Source: Ramazzottius varieornatus
Lineage: Eukaryota; Tardigrada; Eutardigrada; Parachela; Ramazzottiidae
NCBI GenBank assembly: GCA_001949185.1
Contig: BDGG01000016.1
Location: 620,001-684,000, forward strand
Direction: 5' to 3'
DNA: 64,000 bases
Part shown: one piece after another, positions 53,430 to 64,000 of the stretch
Layout of the letters: the number at the start of each line of letters is the position of its first letter
How positions within the stretch are numbered: the stretch's first letter is position 1
Notes under the pieces: model-generated
What the model saw: only the letters and a program-made list of their open reading frames with translations
Databases searched by the model: none
What the model was told of the DNA's origin: nothing
Made by a program: the position numbers and the translations under genes

Positions 53430-53901
53430 CTTCACGTTGGTTCTTCGGATGGGACGGAACCCTTTGACGGCGCGTCGCGTTCACAAAGCGGTTCGGAACA
53501 CTGCTTCGCCCGTTTTCGAGCGTATGCTAGAGTCGGACCTGGATACCTTGTTCAAATACATTTACTACGGCGTTCTGGACTTTCCGGAACCAAGGGACGA
53601 GGTGATCTCGGGCATCATGCGTGCGGCTGACAAGTACGAGCTTTTCGATCTTAAGAGCACTATGAAGAGGTGTTGTGTGGCCGAATTCGCACCCATAAAG
53701 GCTGCTATCCGGTACCTAGCTGCAAACTGTGCGCAGTCTCTTCTGCATGGAAAGTATTCCCAACTGTATCGAGGTGCACATCTGACACTCATCACGGAAG
53801 TTGACGCTGCAGTGCAAAGCCGGCTTCCAAGGAAGCGAAGCATTGACGAGGTTGATAACGCTCTTCAGTGCGACTTGGATCCGGAGGTAGATGAGTCTTA
53901 G
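53430..53901 (+). pseudogene. Truncated BTB/POZ gene fragment
   Basis: Reads RRVHKAVRNTASPVFERMLE, then LDTLFKYIYYGVLDFPEP and IMRAADKYELFDLKSTMKRC, the order of a BTB domain of the speckle-type POZ class. About 15 residues expected between the first helix pair and the FKYIYYG segment are missing, and the N-terminal part of the domain is absent. The frame ends at 53901. Start unknown, foldback element directly upstream. Likely a dead copy, or the last exon of a shortened gene. Confidence 0.5.
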
Positions 53902-54387
53902 GTTGGTTTCGTGTGATTATTTTTCCCGTTCTTCTTTGACGCTTGATGTCCTAAATTTTACTCGCAAGCTCAGCCGTATAAAATTTTCTGTATTCCGTCA
54001 GCAAATCGGATTGAACGGTTTTCACAGTCCCGTTTTTATTCTAAAGTAGTTCACGCGAAGATCTTTCCTGAAGTCGAAAATTTTTACAAAACTTGCGAAT
54101 CGGAAAAATAAATATCTTCTTGAAATACCCGAAGAACCGCACCAAAAGAACGCCGATTAGAAATTTAGAACAAACAGAAGAATAAACTGACGTCACATCC
54201 TTAACAGAGCAACAGGTATCAATATGTGCCCGAAACAGTAAAACCAGCCACTAAGAACACCCGTGAAGTAAGGTAGATCAAAATAGAAAAATGTGTCTGT
54301 CGCAAAAAGCACTGCAGAAAGCGGAGCAGAGAAACCTATCCTGAAGAAGAGAAAAATATCCAGTTTTACTCCAAAAAGATACAGCGG
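53902..54387. other. Intergenic, nothing recognised
   Basis: AT-rich sequence between the BTB fragment and the adenylosuccinate synthetase stop. Confidence 0.4.
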
Positions 54388-56833
54388 CTAAACATCACGT
54401 TCTATTATGGCATTTCTGTCTTTTCCCACACCGATCCACCGGATGGGTACGCCCAGCTGCTGCTCCATCACGCCAATGTAATCCTGCGCTTCCTTCGGCA
54501 GTTCCTCGAACCTCCTAGCCCCTGAGATGTCATTCTTCCAGCCCTTGACCGTCACATAATCGACATGGACTTTATCCAACAACGACAGGTCAGCCGGAAA
54601 CGAGTCCAGCACCTGCCCTTCGTACCTATACGCCACACCAATCTTGATCTCGTCTAAGGTGTCCAGAATGTCCAGCTTGGTCACTGCCAGTGCCGAGTAC
54701 CCATTCAGCATGCTAGTATACTTCACTACCACCAGGTCCAACCACCCACAGCGACGTGGTCTCTTGGTCGTCACACCGAACTCGGCTCCTCGCTTCTGCA
54801 TCATGGCACCGATGTCTTCGGTTAGCTCGGTGGGGAAGGGGCCGTCTCCAACACGGGTGGTGTAGGCTTTGACGACACCGTACACGTCTCCGATAGCCTT
54901 CGGTGGAATACCTACAAAAAAAACCATTACACTCTGTTTAGTTTGGGACCACACAGACAAACGCAACGAGATCGCTTTTCCAAGTAGTGCACGTTTTGAG
55001 CCAATAATACTAAAAAGGTGCGCCACTTTGTAAAGCAATACTAATCACGCTCGTTTGCCTTGCTCCTATCTTTCTCGTTCGAGTTGTACCAGATTGATAT
55101 TCAACCACACTGTTTTAGCTACGAGTGTTTTTTATCTGTTTATGGGTTTTACCTAGGCCAGTGAGGACGCCGCCGACGGTACAGTTGGACGAGGTGACAT
55201 ACGGGTACGTCCCGAAGTCTATGTCCAACATGGCTGCATTGGCACCTTCGACGATGATGAACTTGGAGTCGACGCTGTTGATAGCCTGGTTCGTGAAGAA
55301 GACGGTGTCTTTGACCATCGGACGGACTTCCTCGGCGTACTTCTTGTATCTTGCCAGCTCCGCATCGACGTCGACCTTCAAGTCGGGAAACGCTTGTTTG
55401 TGGATCCGCACGACATTGTGAAACCTGCGATAAAAAAAAGACTTTCGTCACATGATGTTAGCGGTAGTTCGAAACAAGGCTTTGGAGATTCGCGCACTCG
55501 CCGAGAAAGTCAAGCCTTCTGACCTGAATTTCCTCAATTTCTTAGGTAACTTTAAATAGCTTATTGACTTGGCTCAAATTTGAAGTTTTCTTCGTGAGTC
55601 GTGACGCACAACCTCATAAAACTACGCGGTATTACGCCTATGGGATAATCAGGTCAGATGACATGATCAACATGTCAAAACCGCAGTCGACTGATTTTCT
55701 GCGACGCACGACTAGCTATCAATAGAATACAGAATCAGTATGGTATTTGGCTGGCTGCTGACTGGACAATTTATAGTCTAACTTGTCCTGTACCGTGTTC
55801 GAGGTTCGTTCTGTTCCTCGCTCCCTGCGCAAAGCTTCGTGCACTGCAATAAAAAGGAGACATGAACTATTACAATACTCACTTCTCGCTGAAGCGATCA
55901 AAGTCGCCGATCAGGTCAGAGATTCGTACGCCGTGACGACTGGCTTTCGAAGCGTATGTTGGACCAATGCCCTTCTTCGTTGTTCCGAGCTGCTGCCTTA
56001 AACCAGAAGAATAATCATGATTACTATTTCACCAAAGATTGGCAAATCGAAGTTGGAACGAGCAGTCCGGCCCCTTCCTCGGAAAAGTAATCCATGACGC
56101 AATGGATCACCTGACTAGAACCCACACTATTGCACAAATAAAACCACGCGATACATGACGTTCCCCGTGAGCACTGAGTAATGTAATTATAAACATTTTA
56201 ATATCTGGAAGTGTTCTGTTCATGTGCTCGGTACAACGGTATCCTAACATCCTGGCTTACTTCTTCAGGCCTTTCTCACTTTCCTGGAGTCCATCGACGC
56301 TCTGGTGGAGATCGAAGACCAAGTGTGCGCGATCAGAAATGAAGAGACGCTCGCGAATGCCCGACAATCCTTTCGCTTCGTTCTTGCTGATTTCTTCGAA
56401 TAATCCGGGTAGATGTACAACCACTCCATTTCCTATTTACAACGATGCTAGAGGTTCATGATACCCGTAAGAGCGACGAAGTAGAGCAGACATACCGATA
56501 ACGGATGTACATTTCGCGTTTATAACCCCGGAAGGAAGAAGGTGGAAGTCATATTCGGTGGATCCAACCACGACCGTGTGTCCAGCGTTATTTCCTCCCT
56601 GAAACACAATTTCCTGTTCCTAGACGATAGCAGGATAGTTGTATGAGTGGACTTACCGCACATCGGCAGACAACATCGGCTTTGACAGCTAGCAAGTCCA
56701 CAATCTTTCCCTTGCCTTCGTCGCCCCATTGCGCTCCCACAATGACGGTGGTTTGATTCTTCGGCCTTTGCGGTGTGGGACTCCTTGTACCGTTTATCGC
56801 CGGCATTGACAGGTGCTGTTGAGTGCTACTCAT
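54388..56833 (-). CDS. ADSS: Adenylosuccinate synthetase
   Basis: Joins IMP and aspartate using GTP, the first step from IMP to AMP. Six exons total 1362 nt (453 residues, close to the animal enzyme): 56833-56657, 56598-56496, 56432-56261, 55996-55883, 55424-55153, 54911-54388; all phases close. Motifs: [17 protein letters not shown] (GTP loop with catalytic Asp), [12 protein letters not shown] with the catalytic His, [20 protein letters not shown] (IMP loop), [43 protein letters not shown], and the C-terminal purine-binding [14 protein letters not shown]. The N-terminal 20-30 residues before the GTP loop are polar and variable, as usual in animals. The last intron has an inverted-repeat element. 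Confidence 0.97.
54960..55050. repeat. GTGGCGCACG inverted-repeat element
   Basis: CTTTTCCAAGTAGTGCACGT ... AAAGGTGCGCCACTTTG. Intron of the adenylosuccinate synthetase gene. Confidence 0.65.
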
Positions 56834-57776
56834 GGCTATCAGTCCAAGGATTAAACAGATACGAAGCTGAGGATAGCTGGGTAAATTCCCCACGAGGAGA
56901 CGGAGGTTAGCCAATAACAACCTCGAAGCTGCGATAAGGAATGAATGAAACAAATTTCAAACGATAACCAGTAGAAAGTTGATAAACATCGTGTCCATCT
57001 GAGACCATCTTGCTATGAAATCTGCTTGGTCATGATACCAGCTGTCCCGTACGATGAGGCGGTAACCTGAGCGGAGAACGTCCAGAGTTCGATTCCAACT
57101 GTGTGGACTTTTTAAGTCTTGTGGCACGTTGCAGATGGACAGATTCATAATTCAATTTTTATTCGTTACTCGGTAGTGGACCTGTTTCGCAAGTCATGTT
57201 TTCGGCTGCACAGCATAGTATAGGTTTTATGCTGTGCAGTTATCCACGGCTTATGTTTTGCCTTATATCGCTGCATAGAATTTCAAATTCTGTGCAAACT
57301 GAGTTGATTGTACTATTGACCACTTTGATCGAAATTTGAAATTTTGGTGGAGTGGACCGTGATCAGACCAATCAGCGAATTGGACTTGGCGCGTCAAGTG
57401 ACCCGAGCTACACGCCTCTCACACATTGCGCCACTTGACTTCCGCTCTCGTTCCTTCTCGAAATCCATCATATTTTCGACCGAAACTAGCATTGAAGTTA
57501 GGAAGAGATAATTGTCTTCCCGAAACTATCACCAGAAAAAGCGAAAGAAGTCCGGGCGTTATCTAGTAGAGGGCTAAATGATAGGCCCCGCGAATTCCGA
57601 TAGCCTGCTGAACCCGCGTGGCCTAATATCCCTTTATGCTAATATTCTGTGCCGGAAGTGAGCAAACCGCGAAACGGTTTCTGCACAGAAACTGACAGAG
57701 TATAAAATCATGAGATTTTATTCTATTCAGAGCCGATACATGACTTGCGAAACACGTCTAGTGCCTCAGTGTAAAC
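56834..57776. other. Synthetase 5' flank, no further gene
   Basis: No supported gene. A GTTCGATTCC string near 57090 is not part of a tRNA fold that I can close. Confidence 0.4.
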
Positions 57777-58043
57777 TTAAGGCTTGTCCAGATTAATACG
57801 GACGAATAAATAAAGCTTAAGTATGGGCGCAACATGAAAGAGGTTCACTGGACGTCGAAGGAAGGCCAGCTGGCCAAAGGCACTGGTTCCGACGGTCATG
57901 TTGTGCGGTACATCCATCGCCCTTGGCAACTTCCAATATCGAGGCAGAAAGTACTGATCTGCCCCAGCTGATTTGGCGGAAATGGCGGAAAAGGCGGGAA
58001 AGGCCAGGAATACACTGAACATCGTCAGGAGGAAGCTAGTCAT
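57777..58043 (-). CDS. Small secreted protein or peptide precursor, unknown
   Basis: A single open frame from ATG 58043 to the stop at 57777-57779 gives 88 residues. It begins with a strong signal peptide (FLLTMFSVFLAFPAFSAISA). The mature part is cysteine-free and contains QYFLPRYWKLPR, one glycosylation site (NMT), and GQLAFLRRPVNLFHVAP with a dibasic RR. Cysteine-free, signal-bearing and with basic sites, it could be a neuropeptide-type precursor. I cannot match it to a known peptide, and no amidation Gly precedes the dibasic site. Upstream frames are short. It could also be the last exon of a longer gene. Confidence 0.5.
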   Translation of the reverse strand: MTSFLLTMFSVFLAFPAFSAISAKSAGADQYFLPRYWKLPRAMDVPHNMTVGTSAFGQLAFLRRPVNLFHVAPILKLYLFVRINLDKP

Positions 58044-58478
58044 CACCGCCGAAACAGCTGGACTCCGCTGGAGCTTATCGGTACGATGGATTAGACTAGT
58101 CTTTTTCAACTTTCACTTGTTTATAAATTTTTAGTTTTCGACGTTTTCTCTGCTGTTTTTCATATCTAGATGGAGTCTTTCGTTTTCGTGTGATGGCGCG
58201 CTTCGACGCTCGATTTTTTGTTGTTTCCTTCCGCTGATTCGACTTTTGTCTGCTTTGTACAGTCTTACCTTGTAAGTTGTCGTCAGAAGCATGACCCTTC
58301 TCACTTCCGCTTGGGACGACCCTGACTTAATCAAGAGCTTGACTCTGTGTTCTTGGTCCCTGTAACACGATGTTTAGCAGCACATCAGTGACGATAAAAA
58401 ATTACGAAACTGCCAGTTTGAACACACTAGAGCAACCAACAACAGAACACAGTTGGTCCGTCAATGGGTATGCCACTG

Positions 58479-59096
58479 CTGGACAAAACGATTGCATTTA
58501 GAAAAGTTTAAACGTTCAAGATTTGTAATTCGCCTCGCGATTGACGAAACGAAGGGGGGCTTCGTTCGTGAATCACGAAGAAAATCACCCGTAGATCTCA
58601 AACATGAACGAACTGCCGTCATTAATGCCCTGGCTGGCCCGAAGCACTGGGAAGCGTAATCGGTGCCCGAGCAACACAGGGCCTCCACTCCGGGCAATCA
58701 GTCAATCAGATTTGCATTTGAGCCGGCTCTTTTCTAACTTGGTGGGCTAATTACTGCCAAACAAACCACCATGACCAGCATCGGTCGTTTGTCCCATCGT
58801 TTTTCTCAGACTCGTCCACATTGTGCAACTTCTCAAAGCTTCTAGAGAATGCTTTTATAAACTTCGATTTTCAAAATTAATCAGTTCTCGTTTGTTCAAA
58901 CCATCTGCACAAAGTGCAACTTCTCTATTAATATTCGTCGTATAGGACGAACGGACAAAATCAAGGCGGGTAAGGGGTGCACTGAAATTTCGTCCGAAGT
59001 GGTAGCAGTGGTTTGGTCCTTCAACGTTGAAAACTTAGGGGTAGTGAGGTCGATGAGTAACGAGGAGGGATCCAGAAAGCGGAAGTCCATCTTCCT
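58479..59096. repeat. Right arm of a 618-bp inverted repeat
   Basis: Mirror of 52104-52721. Immediately left, 58455-58482 repeats a 28-base string also seen at about 44306-44333 in retroelement copy 1 (starts GGTCCGTCAATGGGTATGCC), so the arm joins known retroelement sequence. Confidence 0.85.
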
Positions 59097-61256
59097 CTCG
59101 CCAGTCATCCTCGGGTTCTGAGCTGTGTCGTTTGACGTTGATGATTAGGTTCCTGTAAAGCAAGTGAAGTAAGTGTTATGTAGATCTTTCCATTGTTGGG
59201 AAAGTTCTAGAGGATGCTGGAAGAGTCAGCTGATCTGGATAGAATCTGCCAATCTGGAAGCTGGCACCTGCTGGCACCTGCTGGCACTGATGCACAGTGG
59301 TCAGGTTGCAAGCACAATCGTACTGTACTTGGAACACATAAGTTACCCAATACAGTCCTACCTGTGAGATGTGACAGTTCAAACGCCCGAAATCAGTTCC
59401 GGACGGTTCTTGTGGGCACGGATTTGCTCGCCATACTGTGACCGATCAGCTGATCAGACACGCGCTTGATTACTTGAGCAAGTCAAAAGACAACCGGAGG
59501 TCGATCAGCTGATCGTGCTGCGCAGTGCATGGCCAGCAGTCTCGTGCAGAAACGCTGTTCGATTGCAGAAGAAGCAATTGTCACATGTCACAGGTAGGAC
59601 TGTACTTCAGCAGTGGGCAGAGTAGATCAGTAAGGCCGCGGCGTGGCCAGATGACATCAAATAGAGCAGGGCATGATATAAAGAATATCCGTAATCGACC
59701 AATCAAGGCACAGAACCTCTAACTTTGACAATCTTGATGGGCCGATTAAAGGAAATTTTTATCATTCCCGCTCCATACTTCTCAAACTAGTCCCGCCCAG
59801 TGTTATTTTAATCATTATAATAGGAAATCGGTTTTAATGATTAAAATCGTTTTAATTGTGCGGGTTAGTGTTTGCTTGATTGATTGATCCATAACAGGAG
59901 ATTTTTTTTTAGTTTTAATAATTGAAGCTCATCAGCGATAATTGATTTTACTTACAGTCTGCTGATCACGTAGACTTAACATTAGCACATGACTTTTAAC
60001 AATTTCAATTGCATAGTAAAATAACACCGGTCCCGCCTTATTGATCCACTCTGCCCATTGCTCACTTTACAGTTTATTTTTCCGCGTTTGGTAAATTGGT
60101 ATCGTGTTTTTCCTACGGTGTGCGATAACTCTTGCCACCTCGTTATGGCAAGCGACGGGGTAGGCCGTCACCACTTCAAAAATTCGATGATAAAACTAAC
60201 CAGGAAAGAACGATCAATCAACGGTAGGTCGATTTGACGATCTTCAAACATCAAAATCTTCTAACCATTACAAAGCGAACAGACGCCGTTTCCGCTGATC
60301 TCATCCGAAGTTACCCCACCAAGGCAATGTTACTGCTGATAACCAACGACAATTTGAAAGAAATTACCCGTTGAAATGCAATATTTTCTGTTATGGAAGA
60401 TCTTCTCGACGATGCGTACCGTGATGCTGGGCATACCGTACTGCGCATCGAATTGTACGTATAACTATCGTACTGCAGTATGGATGATACAAAACAGGAT
60501 TAATTACGTCAGTAAAACTATACATGAAAGGAGAATTCATTGACGTCACAGGCAATGGCGGTTCTGATTGAACCGATCCTACACCGCAAGTTCCACCTTT
60601 CCATCTGATACCGCAGTTGTAGTACCGAGCTTACATCAGTGCTGGCAAAGTGTAGAAGATTTTCCCGACGTTTTGTTCGCTCCCAGCTTTGAACGATCTT
60701 TCAAGTTATCAAAACACGAGTAAAAATCCTAATTTCCCTTTGACCATCGTCCAGGACAGCGGCTGGACTGTTTCCGATGATATCCCACGCGAATTTCGCC
60801 CTTTTACTTCGACTTTTTCCCGCGGACCTGCACTCGCACAACCAACGTGGCCGTTTGCCTGCACCATCCTGCGCCATTCCTGAAAGAATATCTTCTTGTT
60901 ACTGCATTGTATGCTGGTAATTAGCGAATACTCGACTACCTAGAACCTTCTTTGATCGGTTTAGCCCAGATTATACCTGTTCTTTGCATTCATAGACATC
61001 CAGCTTGAAGGAATTGCAACGCCATGTTGGCTGCGCTCCCTTGACAGGATATACGCGTTGAAGACTAGCTGAAACCACCCCTTGGCTAAACCAAAACCTC
61101 AAGTAAGTTTCTCATGTCGTTTGTGAGTGTTTTACTTCCTCGGAGGAACGGTTTAGCGGTCTTTGAAAAGGGTTTTTTTTCTACCCCCATTTTGATAGTG
61201 TTGGAGTGATTATACAAGGAAATCAAGCGAAGGTGTTACGTTGTTACTTGCAGGAA
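59097..61256. other. Intergenic, repeats only, then NURF301 5' region
   Basis: No gene supported. Three near-identical CTGCTGGCAC units lie near 59262-59290. The segment just before 61257 ends in a splice-acceptor-like TTACTTGCAG, suggesting a non-coding first exon of NURF301 upstream. Confidence 0.4.
59352..59607. repeat. About 255-bp foldback repeat
   Basis: ATACAGTCCTACCTGTGAGA at the left is mirrored by TCACAGGTAGGACTGTAC at the right over about 30 bp with roughly three mismatches. Several GATCAGCTGATC palindromes lie between. Confidence 0.6.
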
Positions 61257-64000
61257 ATGCCTCGCGCGAGAAGTCAGCGAGCTTCCCAGGTTCAAGTCGT
61301 CACGCCGAAGTCGACGAGAAAGACCGCTACAGCTCGGAAGAATCACCATGTGGAGGAAGAAGAGGAGAACGAATCGGGCAGTGATGTTGAGTCGCCTTCT
61401 GCGTTGACTGCTTCGGACTATCGCAAGCCGCGAAGCAGTGCGCGGGCCAAACGCGCAGCCACCAACAACCGACCTCCGCCACCCACTTCCGCTCGCTCTC
61501 GTCGTGGTAGAAAAGTGTCCGAGAGTTCGGACGACGAAGAAGAACCACCAGTCAGTGAGGAAGAATCATCCAGCGACGAAGAATCGGAGGAAGAGGACGC
61601 CGAGGCCGACGCGTCTTTCGAAGATCCGGACGATGGGGACTTCAATGCGGAAGAGGGCGATGCTAGCCAGAAGAGGACTTTCATCCCGAAAGATCGCGAT
61701 CCTGTGTACATACAGAATAGAGAAATCCCGCCGTTGGTATTACCACCATCTTCCGAAGATCTCATCTTACTCAACAATCTCCTCTTACAAGTAAGCTTTC
61801 TCTTTTCCGTCAGAACTTTAATATAATATCACTCATTCTACTCGCCTGAATGATGTGGACCCTGGGGGCTTAGAAAAAATGCACGAAATTATTATTGACT
61901 TCTCTGCCTGTGAGAATACTTGCTGGAGTTTTTGTCACGATTTGGGACGTGAGCAAATGATTAAGTGTCTTGAACTTATCGTTTTGCCAAGTGGCGCACA
62001 GTGTCAGCCACAATAACGAAGAAGTGCGCCACGTGAAATGACGATCATTTTCAGTACGTTTGCCAATGTTGCATTTTTTACTTTGAGTGTGGTATTTCTT
62101 AGTCTTTTGGATTATGTTTTGAATATCGTTTTCATGGATTATTCTGGTGGTTTTCAGGCTTTGGGTGTTTACGAAATTCTCCGGCGTTTCTTCCAAGGTC
62201 TCCAGCTGACGCCTTTCCGCTTTGAGGACTTTTGTTGTGCAGTCACAGCGGAAGAGAACTCTCGGTTGATTGCTGAAATCTTCAGTGCGGTCATCCGCCT
62301 GCTGGTTCGTGACACCGAGTCGTCTGGCTTCTGGCTCGCGCCCCACGATGAGAAGGATAGTATTTATTTACCAGTAGCGTGTCTCGATGAGGTGACTTGG
62401 CCGGAAATGCTCCGCATGTACTTGCAAAGTTCTCCGGAATATAAAGACGGGCTGAAGATTGTCGAACAGAGCAGCTTTCCTTGTGTGTCGGCGAAGAATA
62501 AGCTGGACTTGTTGGAAATGGTCAGTTCGGCTCTTCTGCGTTTACCAGGTAAGTTCAGAAAATGTATGGAAGCTCGGCAAGCAAGTTTGGTTTTTCACGT
62601 GGTGCACGTTTTTAGCATTTATAATTAGCAGCGTGCGCCACTTGGGAAAACGAGCTTCTAGAGTGTGATTGTTTTCCAAGGTGGCGCACGCTTCCGGTGT
62701 GATTGATTGAAATTGTGCGCTAATTCGGAAACTTGCTTTACGAGTTTGTTGTGGATGACTTCTTACAAAAACTTGGTCTTTTTAGGTGTGATACGCTCCG
62801 CGTTGACAGCTGACTTCGTAATCAGCCACGAAGAGCATTGTCGAAACTGTCAAAGACCGGGAGACCTCATCTGCTGTGAGCTCTGTCCAGCGACGTACCA
62901 CTTGGAGTGCTCTGTTCCACCGTTGAAAGAAATTCCGGAAGGCGAATGGGTCTGCCACATCTGCCGCCTGAACCAGGTATGCAGGAAGCTGAGCTTTCGA
63001 TATTTTTGAGTACGGAGTTAGCTTGAGCTGTATGTTTTTTCCTGCAGATACCTGGCGTCAGCGATTGTGTTAGCGAAGTGGAGAAGCAGAACTTACATAT
63101 GCGGATCGAACCGGTCGGATTGGATCGTCACGGAAGACGCTTCACATTCCTTGCTCGTCGTTTGTTTGTGTGAGTGATGAGCATTTTGCTATTGAGTTTT
63201 TGGTAGCGAGACTGAGGTGTGTTTGATACTTGCAGGTACGAGGAAGATGAGTCCAGAGTGTGGTACTACTCTACCCTTCCGCAGTTCGAACAGGTACTAG
63301 ATCTGATGGATCCTGAAGATTTGGAGAAGGAACTGTGCGAGGCAATAGATGAGCTACGGGATGAAGTGGAGAACCATTTTGACGTTACGCAGAAGCTGAC
63401 CAAGAAGTACTCGTCTGGGAGAGCAATCTACCTCGACCAAGCCAATGGTAAGGGAGACCAGCAAACTTTCTCCTGAAAAGTTTCTGCCGGTGAATGGGAA
63501 AACGCTGCTTAAACGAAGTATTATTGGGAATGACGACTTCTTATTTTCTACAGCGACCATTGCTGAAGAGCGGAAACGAAGGGAAGCAGAAAAGGCAAAG
63601 AAAGATGAAGAGGATAAGAAAGGCAAGGACTCGAAGGAAGATATAGTCGTCAAGGAAGAAATGGGAACTTCCAGTAGCAGTAGCACCGAGCCTCTTTCGA
63701 AGGACTGTTCTCTTGCCAAGCAAGAAGGAGTAGAGCCAGGTAAAACTGAGAAGCGCTTTATGGCTGGAAATTTTTCCTTAAAAAACTTGCTCCATTTTAG
63801 GACCGAAAATAGCGACAAGAACTCGAACGGGTGCTCTGGCTGCCAAATCCTACTCGGATAGTCTGCTGAAGAACGCCAAAGATGTGACGACCATCCTGGT
63901 TCCGCCGCATATCGATGGGTCTAACACCTTCGACTTGCTGAAAACTGCGGGGCCGTCGTACAAGCTGGGCGTAGAAGGCTTGTTCCGGTTGTACAAGAAC
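61257..64000 (+). CDS. BPTF: NURF301/BPTF chromatin remodelling subunit, N-terminal part
   Basis: Largest subunit of the NURF nucleosome remodeller, running off the window end. Exons: 61257-61790, 62158-62548, 62786-62976, 63048-63169, 63236-63447, 63554-63739, 63801 to edge; all phases close. The ATG at 61257 follows an acceptor-like site. Exon 1 is charged and acidic (SDDEEEPPVSEEESSSDEES). Exon 2 encodes the DDT domain (GVYEILRRFFQGLQLTPFRF, DEVTWPEMLRMYLQ). Exon 3 is a PHD finger (HCRNCQRPGDLICCELCPAT, then YHLECSVPPL and WVCHIC). Exons 4-5 read GLDRHGRRFTFLARRLFVYE and VWYYSTLPQFEQVLDLMDPE, the conserved region after the first PHD finger in BPTF. Exon 6 is Lys/Glu-rich. The order DDT-PHD is diagnostic. 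The C-terminal PHD and bromodomain lie outside. Introns 1 and 2 hold inverted-repeat elements. Confidence 0.94.
61975..62050. repeat. GTGGCGCACG inverted-repeat element
   Basis: TTTTGCCAAGTGGCGCACAG ... GAAGTGCGCCACGTGAAATG. NURF301 intron 1. Confidence 0.7.
62570..62760. repeat. Double copy of the GTGGCGCACG element
   Basis: Two core units in a row (CACGTGGTGCACG ... GCGTGCGCCACTTGGGAAAA, then CCAAGGTGGCGCACGC ... TTGTGCGCTAATTCGGAAAC) between outer ends AAGCTCGGCAAGCAAGTTTG and CTTTACGAGTTTG. NURF301 intron 2. Confidence 0.7.

Noticed and set aside
57020-57110. tRNA-like GTTCGATTCC string
   Set aside because: The T-arm stem does not pair and no acceptor or anticodon stem can be closed around it.

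Overview
This is a stretch of an animal nuclear genome. Most genes are multi-exon with short GT-AG introns, the coding phases close across introns in nearly every gene I assembled, and transposon debris is dense. The gene set (Domeless-type cytokine receptor, Vein/neuregulin-type EGF ligand, small three-finger proteins, Vps34, MELK, MTHFD2, NSE4, adenylosuccinate synthetase, NURF301/BPTF) points to a bilaterian invertebrate, probably an ecdysozoan. Compact gene spacing would fit a tardigrade or small arthropod, but that is a guess; nothing here fixes the species.

Layout. 1-2287 (-): CUB-CUB-trypsin protease, cut by the window edge. 3275-3881 (-): Ly6/sleepless-like GPI-type protein. 4483-4993 (+): small basic secreted protein. 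7095-10339 (+): MELK kinase. 11012-16828 (-): complete Domeless/gp130-like receptor in 12 exons, 1039 codons. 18425-20720 (-): unresolved multi-membrane-segment gene. 21499-26149 (-): complete PIK3C3/Vps34 in 13 exons, 879 codons. 27075-28060 (-): cysteine-rich three-finger-type gene. 29304-37359 (-): transmembrane neuregulin/Vein-like ligand with two interchangeable EGF C-terminal exons. 39102-40952 (-): MTHFD2, 369 codons. 41800-46300: repeat-rich block with non-LTR retrotransposon pieces and a frameshifted relic. 46975-48060 (-) NSE4 and 48436-50919 (+) a helical-repeat protein form a divergent pair. 51240-59100: retroelement remains and a 618-bp inverted repeat enclosing a truncated BTB gene, an assembly gap, adenylosuccinate synthetase (54388-56833, -, 453 codons) and a small secreted-peptide gene (57777-58043, -). 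61257-64000 (+): 5' part of NURF301/BPTF.

How it hangs together. There is no operon logic; neighbours are functionally unrelated. Two cell-signalling genes stand out, a JAK/STAT-type receptor and an EGFR-type ligand. The main novelty candidates are (1) the phase-matched pair of alternative EGF half-exons in the ligand gene, arranged so that including both would break the frame; (2) the arthropod-type cytokine receptor with several YxxQ tail motifs; and (3) a small inverted-repeat element with a core CAAGTGGCGCACG / CGTGCGCCACTTG present in well over a dozen copies, mostly in introns. Exon limits come from reading splice sites and frame by eye; no alignment or RNA evidence was available.
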